Shown here one piece after another: positions 18,435-26,294 of a stretch of DNA of 64,000 bases (position 1 is the first letter of the stretch; every line of letters starts with the position of its first letter). Source of the DNA: Pedobacter steynii (GTDB lineage: Bacteria; Bacteroidota; Bacteroidia; Sphingobacteriales; Sphingobacteriaceae); NCBI RefSeq assembly GCF_001721645.1, contig NZ_CP017141.1, positions 4,154,001-4,218,000 of the forward strand, given 5' to 3'. The notes beneath the pieces were generated by a model, which had not been told where the DNA came from, did not search any database, and saw only the letters and a program-made list of their open reading frames with translations. The position numbers and the translations under genes were made by a program.

Positions 18435-21400
18435 ATGAGAAAAAATAATCTCTATGTCTTTTTGATTTTAATCATTTCTAGTTTAGGTATATCTCCATCA
18501 TTATTTGCACAATTGAAGGATGAGGCCATCAACAGTCAAATCCAGAATCAGGTTTCTGAGCTGATGGAAAAAGGTGATATTCCTGGTTTGAGTATTGTTG
18601 TACTCGAAAACGGCAAATCACTGATAAAAAGCTATGGTTATGCAGATTTGGAACTTAAAAAGCCCGTCAGCCCAAAAACCTTATTTCAAATTGGCTCTTG
18701 TAGTAAAGCATTTACTGCACTGGCAGTAGAACAACTGATCCGGCAAGAGAAAATTAATGTAAATGCAAACGTTTCTCAGTACATCCCATGGTTTCATCCT
18801 GATTATAAAAAGAAACCGGTTAAAATAACCGTTAACCAATTGTTGCATCATACCAGTGGGATTGCCTGGAGTACTATCTCAGATATTCCGGAATCTGATA
18901 GTAAAGATGCGCTTGAAAAGACAATTAGAATTATTGCGGGACTGCCGTTAAACAGATTGCCAGGCGAAAAATATGAATATGCTACCGTTAATTATGATGT
19001 TTTAGCATTGATTATTGAAAAGGTAACAGGAGAAACATTTGAAACTTATCTTCAGGATAGCATTATCAACAAGTTAAAGCTCCAATACACATCAGTTGGA
19101 AAACCTTTAGACAATGAATTAATGTCCGAGGGGTATAAAGTAGGTTTTTTTAAGGCCAGGTCTTATGAGGCTCCCGTATTTAAAGGAAACAATTCCGCTG
19201 GTTACGTCATTACCAATGCAATTGATATGTCTGAATGGCTTAAGTTTCAAATGGGGATGATCCCTTCGGATCTGTATCCTTTGGCTAAAAGTACCCATAG
19301 TAGAGACGAGACCGTTCCCCTGCATGGAATGGATGCTTATGCAGCAGGTTGGGAGATTGCGCTTAACGGGACAGGAGAGATATTTCATGGAGGACTTAAT
19401 CCGAATTTTAGCGCCCATATTTTGTTAAGACCCGATCGTAAACTCGCAGTAGCAGTAATTGCAAATTCAAATAGCACTTATACTCCGGTTATCGCGAGGA
19501 AAATAATGCAATTGCTGGCATCTGAAAAGCAGGAAAATCAGCCAGACCCTGGTGATAATAACGACACGATATATTCTGTGGTCTTTTTTGGTTTGTTGAG
19601 TTACCTGCTGATGACTGTTCTATTTATCTGTTTTATGTTCAGTGATCTGATCAAAAAAGAACGTATATATCTGGGTTTTTCATTTGCTATGGTAAATCAG
19701 TTTTTACTTGCTATATGTTTCATACTACCTTTTCTATATGGTTTTTATTTTCTTCCCAGAGCATTTCTGGGCTTTGACTGGAGGTCTATATTTATCTGGT
19801 CACCGATAAGTCTTAGTTATTTGATTGTAACCGCCTTTATAGCCATTACTCTAACTTATCTTGCTTATTTTCTTAACCGATGTTTTCCTAATAAGAATAA
19901 GCATAAGGATGTAATTCCTGGTGTCGTTTTATTCAGCTTACTATCGGGAATCGCCAATGTGATTTTAATTATTCTGGTAACCTCATTGGTGGGGTCAAAA
20001 ATACCCTTGCATTATATATTGTCTTATTATGCATTAATACTGGTCGTGTACTTGCTCGGAAGAAGATTTGTTCAGATGAATCTGACAAAGTTGACAAGGG
20101 GAATAGTGTATGACTTGAAAGTGAAATTGTTATCTAAAATTTTCTCCACTTCTTATCAGCATTTTGAAAAGATCGATAGAGGGAAGATTTATACTGCACT
20201 AAATGATGATGTAGATGTGATAGGCCAATCTGCTAGTACACTTGTATCATTGGTTACCAGCATCATTACAACTATTGGAGTTTTCGTATACCTCGCTTCG
20301 ATCTCTTTAGTGGTAACGCTCGCTGTTATCGTATTGTTTGTAGCATTCTCCTTAGCCTATTATTTTGTTGTTCAAAGTACAAATATCTATTTTAAGGATG
20401 CGCGTGAAGAACGTAATGTGTATATGCGTCTGATCAATGGAATTGTTGATGGCTTCAAGGAATTAAGCTTACACGGAAATAAGAAAATATTATACAGGGA
20501 TGAAGTCACTAAAAGTGCAAAAGCATATAAAGAAAAACGATCTGTTGCAGATATCAGGTTTATCAATGCCTTTTTAGTTGGAGAGTCATTGTTATTGGTG
20601 TTATTGGCTTTAGTTGCTTTTTGTGTTCCAAAATTCTTTCCCGAAATTCCTGTCTATACGGCCCTCAATTTTGTGATCATATTGTTGTATATGATTGGTC
20701 CGATTAACACCATTTTAGGCTCTGTTCCCCAATTGTTACAATTTAAAATTGCCTGGCAAAAAATACAGACCTTTTTAGCTCAGATACCTGCAAACCAGGA
20801 TCTTCATAAAAAGACAGGGGAGGTAACTTCATTGGTGAAATCTATTAAACTCGAGCAGGTAAAATTTCATTACAAAAATGCAGAGAACAATGATTTTAGT
20901 GTGGGGCCTATTAATCTGGAAATTAAAAGCGGTCAGATTGTATTCATTATCGGTGGTAATGGGAGTGGAAAAACCACATTGGCTAAACTCATTACAGGCT
21001 TATATTCTTCAGACGAAGGCACCGTGTTCATCAATAATATGAAAACGGATAGTCATTGTCTGGGAGAGTATTTCTCGACGGTATTCAGTCCTTTTCACTT
21101 GTTTGAAAAATTGTATAATATTGATTGTACCGATAAAGATGAAGCCATTCAAAAGTATCTGAAATTACTTGATCTTGAAAAAAAGGTTACTATAAATGAT
21201 AATAAGTACAGTACTATTAATTTATCTGCCGGTCAGCGGAAAAGGCTAGCACTTTTACAGTGTTACCTGGAGGATTCCCCAATCTATTTGTTTGATGAGT
21301 GGGCTGCTGACCAGGATCCTTCTTACCGTCATTTTTTCTATAGAACCTTACTTCCGGAAATGAGAAAACAGGGTAAAATAGTCATTGCCATTACCCATGA

Positions 21401-21530
21401 TGATCATTACTTTGACATTGCAGACCATGTTTTGAAAATGGATGAGGGTAAGCTATCAACAGTTGATGTAGTTGCACCAGGTGAAACCCCGGATCATTTC
21501 TATGGGTTTAAGGCACCATTATTACCTTGA
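18435..21530 (+). CDS. Serine peptidase (beta-lactamase fold) fused to cyclic-peptide-type ABC exporter, ZmaM-like
   Basis: Residues 1-26 form a signal peptide ending Leu-Phe-Ala-Gln. A periplasmic serine-hydrolase domain of the class C beta-lactamase/ClbP fold follows: SxxK as Ser88-Cys-Ser-Lys91, tyrosine motif Tyr182-Ala-Thr184, and His318-Gly-Gly with Asn322 and Asn324 just after. About three membrane helices lie around residues 377-480, then an ABC membrane domain and a nucleotide-binding domain (Walker A GGNGSGKTT near 840, signature LSAGQ near 930, Walker B LFDEW near 955). The exporter part resembles the PvdE/SyrD cyclic-peptide family. This order (peptidase, three helices, ABC exporter) is known from ZmaM-type enzymes that remove an N-acyl-D-Asn cap during export. 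Inferred role: pumping the synthetase product to the periplasm and trimming it. It heads a closely spaced set of five genes (gaps of 23-41 bp). The D-Asn specificity is not proven here. Confidence 0.9.
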   Translation: MRKNNLYVFLILIISSLGISPSLFAQLKDEAINSQIQNQVSELMEKGDIPGLSIVVLENGKSLIKSYGYADLELKKPVSPKTLFQIGSCSKAFTALAVEQLIRQEKINVNANVSQYIPWFHPDYKKKPVKITVNQLLHHTSGIAWSTISDIPESDSKDALEKTIRIIAGLPLNRLPGEKYEYATVNYDVLALIIEKVTGETFETYLQDSIINKLKLQYTSVGKPLDNELMSEGYKVGFFKARSYEAPVFKGNNSAGYVITNAIDMSEWLKFQMGMIPSDLYPLAKSTHSRDETVPLHGMDAYAAGWEIALNGTGEIFHGGLNPNFSAHILLRPDRKLAVAVIANSNSTYTPVIARKIMQLLASEKQENQPDPGDNNDTIYSVVFFGLLSYLLMTVLFICFMFSDLIKKERIYLGFSFAMVNQFLLAICFILPFLYGFYFLPRAFLGFDWRSIFIWSPISLSYLIVTAFIAITLTYLAYFLNRCFPNKNKHKDVIPGVVLFSLLSGIANVILIILVTSLVGSKIPLHYILSYYALILVVYLLGRRFVQMNLTKLTRGIVYDLKVKLLSKIFSTSYQHFEKIDRGKIYTALNDDVDVIGQSASTLVSLVTSIITTIGVFVYLASISLVVTLAVIVLFVAFSLAYYFVVQSTNIYFKDAREERNVYMRLINGIVDGFKELSLHGNKKILYRDEVTKSAKAYKEKRSVADIRFINAFLVGESLLLVLLALVAFCVPKFFPEIPVYTALNFVIILLYMIGPINTILGSVPQLLQFKIAWQKIQTFLAQIPANQDLHKKTGEVTSLVKSIKLEQVKFHYKNAENNDFSVGPINLEIKSGQIVFIIGGNGSGKTTLAKLITGLYSSDEGTVFINNMKTDSHCLGEYFSTVFSPFHLFEKLYNIDCTDKDEAIQKYLKLLDLEKKVTINDNKYSTINLSAGQRKRLALLQCYLEDSPIYLFDEWAADQDPSYRHFFYRTLLPEMRKQGKIVIAITHDDHYFDIADHVLKMDEGKLSTVDVVAPGETPDHFYGFKAPLLP

Positions 21531-21571
21531 AATATCATTAACCATTTCTAACCAATAAACTCGATAATGCT

Positions 21572-23083
21572 ATGAAAAAACAGAAGCGCTTTTCTCAAAA
21601 AAAATTAGCAAGCCTGTCCAACACATTTTTTTATATAACGGGAATATTTCTTTCAGTTGGTGCCCTGGCATTCTCTTCTTCGGATGTATTTGCACAATCT
21701 CTTTCATTCGTTTCCGGGGGCCAATCAATTGATGTTAGTTCTTTCAACCAGCATATTAAAAAGTTTATGGAGGAGACTGGAATACCCGGAGCTTCAATCG
21801 CTATTATTGAAGATGATAAAGTTGTATTCTCGAACTTTTACGGTTATCAGAATACTTCAACCAAAGCCATTGTTGATTCTGCTACACTTTTTGAGGCATG
21901 TTCTTTATCGAAAATGTACTTGCTTAGTCTGGCGTATAAAATGGTGGAAGAAGGTAAGCTGAATCTGGACAAGCCTATGTATACCTATCTGGAGAATAAA
22001 AGATTAGAGCATGATCCCAGATATCGGCTAATTACACCTAAGATGATTATAAATCATACTTCAGGAGTGGAGAATTGGCAAAGAATGAATGACAAGGATG
22101 TATTGGAAATACTAAGCAATCCGGGTGAGAAGTTTGTGTATTCAGGAGAAGGATATCATTACCTGGCAGACGTAATTGCCTCAATCCTAAAGGAACCGTA
22201 TCAAAGTTATCTTCCCAGACGGGTTTTGAGTCCGGAAACACGCAGCAGTACAAAACTTAATTATGTGCTGGCTGATTCTAGTAGTAATATATCAAAAGGT
22301 CATAATTACGTTGGGAGAGCATTAGATAAATGGATTACCAATGAACCTTGGCCAGCATCTTCAGTTCATACCAACTCAAAAGCTTTTTCAGCGCTTTTGT
22401 TAGGCATGTTTAATGGCCGCTTCTTAAAGAAATCAAGTGTAAGGGAAATGACATTGGATATGAAGTTGATTAGTAAGGATAGCGTATCTCAGTTCAGTAT
22501 CGGGAATGGTTTTTTTGTACTCACAAGTAAACAGGATACCATCTTTAGTTTTGCTGGTCAGAACACCGGTTTCAGGTCTGACATGTTTTATTCTAAAGTT
22601 AAAAAAAGAGGATTTGTTTTTTTTACAAATAGCGATCTGGGGCTATTAATGGGGCCGCTAATTAACGAATTAAGTACCAAATTAGATCTTTCTCTATATT
22701 TCAATAATCCAGGTTTTAAGTCCGACAATTATGTGTCTGCTCTTCTCAAGATAAAGAATCGTTTCGGAATTGAGGCGATGACCGAAGAAATTGACCGAAG
22801 AGCAGAAAAGGGAGAGGTATACGCAGATATTTTGGGAAACCTAATGATTCAGATGTATAAAATGGACAAAGAAACTGCAGGTAAACTGGCAGTTACTGTT
22901 CTTAAGTATAATCCCGAATCCAGTAATGCCAATGCTATTCTCGGGGCTGTGAACTTAAAAATATATCATAAATATGCATTAGCCAAGAGTTACCTCGTCA
23001 GAGCCAAAGCCCTGAATTACGGAGGAACGCAGATTGATGAGTTTATAAAAGAATGTGATGATAAGTTATCTGTAAATAAATAG
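21572..23083 (+). CDS. Secreted serine hydrolase of the beta-lactamase/D-Ala peptidase family with helical C-terminal extension
   Basis: An N-terminal basic stretch plus hydrophobic segment ending Val-Phe-Ala-Gln (about residue 42) indicates export. The hydrolase domain shows SxxK as Ser-Leu-Ser-Lys in a CSLSKMYLL context, a Tyr-Ser-Gly tyrosine motif and an AGQNTGF segment where class C enzymes carry KTG/HxG. The last 120 residues look helical and TPR-like (paired Ala/Leu/Tyr positions). It lies 41 bp after the peptidase-exporter and 37 bp before the oxygenase, so it is in the same transcription unit. It may act on the exported peptide, protect the producer, or hydrolyse a cell-wall or beta-lactam-like substrate; the sequence does not decide. 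The second motif has Gly in place of the usual Asn. Confidence 0.8.
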   Translation: MKKQKRFSQKKLASLSNTFFYITGIFLSVGALAFSSSDVFAQSLSFVSGGQSIDVSSFNQHIKKFMEETGIPGASIAIIEDDKVVFSNFYGYQNTSTKAIVDSATLFEACSLSKMYLLSLAYKMVEEGKLNLDKPMYTYLENKRLEHDPRYRLITPKMIINHTSGVENWQRMNDKDVLEILSNPGEKFVYSGEGYHYLADVIASILKEPYQSYLPRRVLSPETRSSTKLNYVLADSSSNISKGHNYVGRALDKWITNEPWPASSVHTNSKAFSALLLGMFNGRFLKKSSVREMTLDMKLISKDSVSQFSIGNGFFVLTSKQDTIFSFAGQNTGFRSDMFYSKVKKRGFVFFTNSDLGLLMGPLINELSTKLDLSLYFNNPGFKSDNYVSALLKIKNRFGIEAMTEEIDRRAEKGEVYADILGNLMIQMYKMDKETAGKLAVTVLKYNPESSNANAILGAVNLKIYHKYALAKSYLVRAKALNYGGTQIDEFIKECDDKLSVNK

Positions 23084-23120
23084 CGAACCACTATTAATAA
23101 AATCTTTAAATTTTCTTAGA

Positions 23121-24059
23121 ATGCAAAAAAAATCAAATCTCCCGCTCATTATAGGCTTAAGTGATGCTGATTCAGTAAATTTCATTTCTTATTATCAAAC
23201 TAATAAAATTGAAATCGAAGAACAATTGAACCGTATAGGGGCTATTAAATTTCAAAACGTAAGCATCTCTTCCCTTCATGATTTTCAGGATATCGTAAAT
23301 GCGATATCTGATAAATTTTTGAGTTATGTTGACGGTAACTCTCCACGAACCAAACTTACTGATAATGTATATACTTCTACAGAATATGATAAGAATCAGA
23401 AAATTACGATGCATAATGAGCTATCATATTCTGCTCAGTGGCCAAATAAACTTTTTTTTTCCTGTTTAATTCCAAGTGAAACCGGAGGGGAGACCTTATT
23501 GGCAGATAGCAGAGAAATTGTAAAAGCAATGAATCCGGAAATTGTAGAAGAGGTAAAAAGAAAGGGAATTACTTATATCAGAAATTTACATGGCGGGTTG
23601 GGGTTAGGTCCCTCTTGGCAGGATACATTCGAAACTGCTGATCCACGTCAGCTTGAAACCTATTGTAAAAGCTATAACATCACCTATCAATGGGGCGAAA
23701 ATGGAATTTTAAGACTCATGCAGCCGAGTAAAGGCGTCATTCGTCATAGAACGACAGATGAACTGATATGGTTTAATCAGATAGATCAATTCCATCCTGT
23801 GCACCTTGGGGATGAAATATATGAAATTATGCAGTCCATATATGAATCAACTGAAGATTTTCCAATGAATGTAAAATTTGGGGATGGAACTGCAATTGAA
23901 GAGGATATGGTTCATGAAATTCTGAATACGATAGAGACAGTTACTATTGCACCGGTTTGGAATAAAAACGAATTGCTGATCATTGATAATGAATTGGTTA
24001 GTCATGGGAGGAATGAGTTTTCTGGTGAAAGAAAAGTTTTAGTTTCTATGTCTAAATAA
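23121..24059 (+). CDS. TauD/SyrP-type Fe(II)/2-oxoglutarate dioxygenase
   Basis: The iron-binding facial triad is visible as His98-Asn-Glu100 (HxE, as in SyrP/clavaminate-synthase-like members) and distal His295 in an ELVSHGRNEF segment, with an Arg about ten residues later for 2-oxoglutarate. The conserved LFFSCLIP-SETGGET block follows the first motif. Length of 312 residues is normal. Standalone members beside NRPS genes usually hydroxylate the beta-carbon of an amino acid, often Asp, His or Glu, while it is bound to a carrier protein. Neighbours are a racemase (23 bp downstream) and the exported hydrolase upstream, supporting a tailoring role. None of the A domains visible here carries a recognised Asp code, so its substrate residue may be loaded upstream of the window or by A2 or A3. 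Confidence 0.85.
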   Translation: MQKKSNLPLIIGLSDADSVNFISYYQTNKIEIEEQLNRIGAIKFQNVSISSLHDFQDIVNAISDKFLSYVDGNSPRTKLTDNVYTSTEYDKNQKITMHNELSYSAQWPNKLFFSCLIPSETGGETLLADSREIVKAMNPEIVEEVKRKGITYIRNLHGGLGLGPSWQDTFETADPRQLETYCKSYNITYQWGENGILRLMQPSKGVIRHRTTDELIWFNQIDQFHPVHLGDEIYEIMQSIYESTEDFPMNVKFGDGTAIEEDMVHEILNTIETVTIAPVWNKNELLIIDNELVSHGRNEFSGERKVLVSMSK

Positions 24060-24082
24060 TGAACTTCTAAATATAACTCCTC

Positions 24083-24838
24083 ATGGATTTTAAACAAGAT
24101 ATGGCGATTGGGATCGTCGGTGGAATGGGGCCTCATTCGGGACTTACATTGTTTAATCATATTTTGTCCAATACAAAGGCAAGAACTGACCAGGAACATC
24201 CTTCAGTTATTATGATGTCTTTTCCCAAACATATTGTAGACCGGACTTCATTTCTGGAAGGAGATACCGAGATAAACCCTGCCTACAGCATTGCCCAGAT
24301 AATTTTGAACCTGGGTAAGTCGGGAGCTAAAGTCGTAGGAATAGCTTGTAATACTGCGCACTCTCAGCATATATATGATGTAATTATTGATGAGCTTGTC
24401 AAAGAAAAAAGCGAAGTTAAACTAATGAATATGCCATTAGAAACGTGTCGTCATTTAAAAGACAGTAAGACCGGGATAACCAAGGTTGGTTTGATGGCAA
24501 CGAATGGAACTTATAAGTCAGGAGTCTACAAAAAAATCCTTGAAGATTCCGGATACGAAGTTATCGTTCCGGATGCTGTTTTCCAAAATCAGGTGATTCA
24601 TAAAATGATTTACGATGTTGAGTTTGGTATAAAGGCTTCTCCGAATAATCTAAATGTCAATGTTCAGCGATTAATGAATGAAGCACTGGAATATTTTAAG
24701 GAGAAAGAGGCTGAAGCGATCATACTTGGCTGTACCGAGCTTTCCATGATCTTTAAAGAAAAAATGTTTGAAAGAATTCATATTGTAGATCCGACGGAGA
24801 TCTTAGCATTGGCGCTGTTGCGCGAGATTGATGTTTAA
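24083..24838 (+). CDS. Aspartate/glutamate-family racemase
   Basis: The protein opens with the glycine-rich GIVGGMGPHSG segment of aspartate racemases and carries both catalytic cysteines, Cys89 in ACNTAH and Cys217 in GCTEL. The two-fold pseudo-symmetric family is PLP-independent and about 230-250 residues long; this one is 251. It lies inside the NRPS accessory operon (23 bp after the oxygenase, 28 bp before the thioesterase), so a supply of a D-amino acid to the synthetase, most simply D-Asp, is a reasonable inference. A housekeeping cell-wall role (MurI-like) is less likely given the context and the PHSG motif. True substrate cannot be read from the sequence. Confidence 0.88.
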   Translation: MDFKQDMAIGIVGGMGPHSGLTLFNHILSNTKARTDQEHPSVIMMSFPKHIVDRTSFLEGDTEINPAYSIAQIILNLGKSGAKVVGIACNTAHSQHIYDVIIDELVKEKSEVKLMNMPLETCRHLKDSKTGITKVGLMATNGTYKSGVYKKILEDSGYEVIVPDAVFQNQVIHKMIYDVEFGIKASPNNLNVNVQRLMNEALEYFKEKEAEAIILGCTELSMIFKEKMFERIHIVDPTEILALALLREIDV

Positions 24839-24866
24839 GGAAAATTATAATTACAAACCAAATTAA

Positions 24867-25574
24867 GTGATGCAGAATCATAATCCAAAACCTCAGATAT
24901 TTTTAGTTCATTTTGCGGGCGGAAGTGTTTATTCCTTTCAATTCCTGAAAGAACACTTTCAGGAATACGATTTTATCCCGATTGAACTTCCGGGAAGAGG
25001 CAACAGAATCAGAGAAAGAATCCTGCAAGACTTCAGCGCTGCTGCAAGAGATCTCTATTTACAGATTGTATCTAAATTAAAGTCCCCAAATTTTCTGCTT
25101 TATGGACACAGTATGGGTGCATTACTCGTTTTAAGGATTGCCAGTTTACTCGAGTTAGATGGTTATATCCCTCAAGCAATTGTAGTTTCTGGAAATGCAG
25201 GGCCCGGAATTTCAAGTTCAAAAATTAGGCACCTGCTGCCGGACGAGCAGTTTAAAAATGAACTGAAAATATTGGGAGGTATGCCAGATGAAGTTCTTGA
25301 CAATAAAGAGCTCTATGAATTCGTGGAACCAATTATCCGTGCAGATTTTAAAATAGCCGAAACTAGTCAACGTAAAGAAGTGTTGACCCCAGTAAATAGT
25401 CCTATTTATGCATTGATGGGCGATGCGGAATCAAAGGTAGATAAAATTGAGAATTGGAAAACCTATACCTTGTCGACCTTTAAGTATGAGGTTCTTGAAG
25501 GTGGTCATTTCTTTATTTATGACAATGCTATGGCGCTCAGTGGTGTGATTAAAGCGGCTATTAAAGACAATTAA
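24867..25574 (+). CDS. Type II thioesterase (NRPS proofreading)
   Basis: Alpha/beta hydrolase of 235 residues with the early HFAGGS oxyanion segment, the PGRGNR segment typical of GrsT/SrfTE-II-like enzymes, nucleophile Ser82 in GHSMG and catalytic His214 in GGHFF. Standalone members regenerate mis-primed carrier proteins by removing stalled acyl groups. It is the last gene of the NRPS accessory run, and its stop codon overlaps the stop of the convergent gene by four bases, marking the right border of the cluster. Confidence 0.93.
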   Translation: MMQNHNPKPQIFLVHFAGGSVYSFQFLKEHFQEYDFIPIELPGRGNRIRERILQDFSAAARDLYLQIVSKLKSPNFLLYGHSMGALLVLRIASLLELDGYIPQAIVVSGNAGPGISSSKIRHLLPDEQFKNELKILGGMPDEVLDNKELYEFVEPIIRADFKIAETSQRKEVLTPVNSPIYALMGDAESKVDKIENWKTYTLSTFKYEVLEGGHFFIYDNAMALSGVIKAAIKDN

Positions 25575-26158
25575 TTATCATCGAAAATAGGAGATGTCCC
25601 CGCTGATGGACGGGGTTGCCAATCCTCATCGAAGGGTCTGTTTTGTAAACCGAAATAGCCCCAGTTGATGGTCAGGACTTCTTCCCCGTGGTTTCCGGTA
25701 ACATAGTTGTCAACGATCAAACAGAAGGCGATCAGTAGCTTGGCATTGTCATCATCATTTGCAATGATCCTGTATCTGTCTCCTTCTAACCAGGCAATGA
25801 TTTCCTTTTCCCACCAACCTACCTGTTCTTCATTTCTGAAAATAGAATATTTTCGGCCCCGATGACCATAAATATCATACCTATCTCCGGCAAACTGGCA
25901 TCGGAAATGAGATTTCAGATAAGAGACCGTCTGAAAAATACAGGTGGTATGGTCAAGTGAAATCTTATAGTTAGCCTTAAACAGGTGAAATTGTTTATTG
26001 ATTTTTATGCTCAGGTGTTTGGTAGAGATCTTTAAAACTACTATTTCTGCCAACCATTGGAGTAATTCCCGGGAGGCGGTGTACATGAGTTCCTCATTTA
26101 TCAGGATGCGGAACTGAGCAGCCATTGAAAGTTTCTTCTGATGAACTTCTATAACCAT
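25571..26158 (-). CDS. Hypothetical protein, possible LURP-one/tubby-like fold
   Basis: A 195-residue protein without signal peptide or membrane helix. The central part alternates short beta-like stretches with turns (YDIYGHRGRKYSIFRN, then GWWEKE), the pattern seen in LURP-one-related/tubby-like beta-barrel proteins. This is pattern matching only. The tail is Asp/Pro/Gly rich and probably disordered. It is convergent with the type II thioesterase and divergent from ligD, so it is most likely its own transcription unit and not part of the NRPS cluster. Confidence 0.6.
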   Translation of the reverse strand: MVIEVHQKKLSMAAQFRILINEELMYTASRELLQWLAEIVVLKISTKHLSIKINKQFHLFKANYKISLDHTTCIFQTVSYLKSHFRCQFAGDRYDIYGHRGRKYSIFRNEEQVGWWEKEIIAWLEGDRYRIIANDDDNAKLLIAFCLIVDNYVTGNHGEEVLTINWGYFGLQNRPFDEDWQPRPSAGTSPIFDDN

Positions 26159-26294
26159 GATACCGGACTATGCATAAAACAAAACTACAATTGTTCCATG
26201 ATTTTTCATTATACTAAACTTTCTGCTGCCCGGTGTGTTTTTCAACATATGTTATTAATTTTTTAATTACTCCAGAGTTCAAAAGTATTTTTCG

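Noticed and set aside
24050..24082. Two TCTAAATA sequences near the oxygenase/racemase junction resembling the iron-operator half-site
   Set aside because: They are direct, not inverted, one lies inside coding sequence, and no palindromic partner is present; probably chance in AT-rich DNA.
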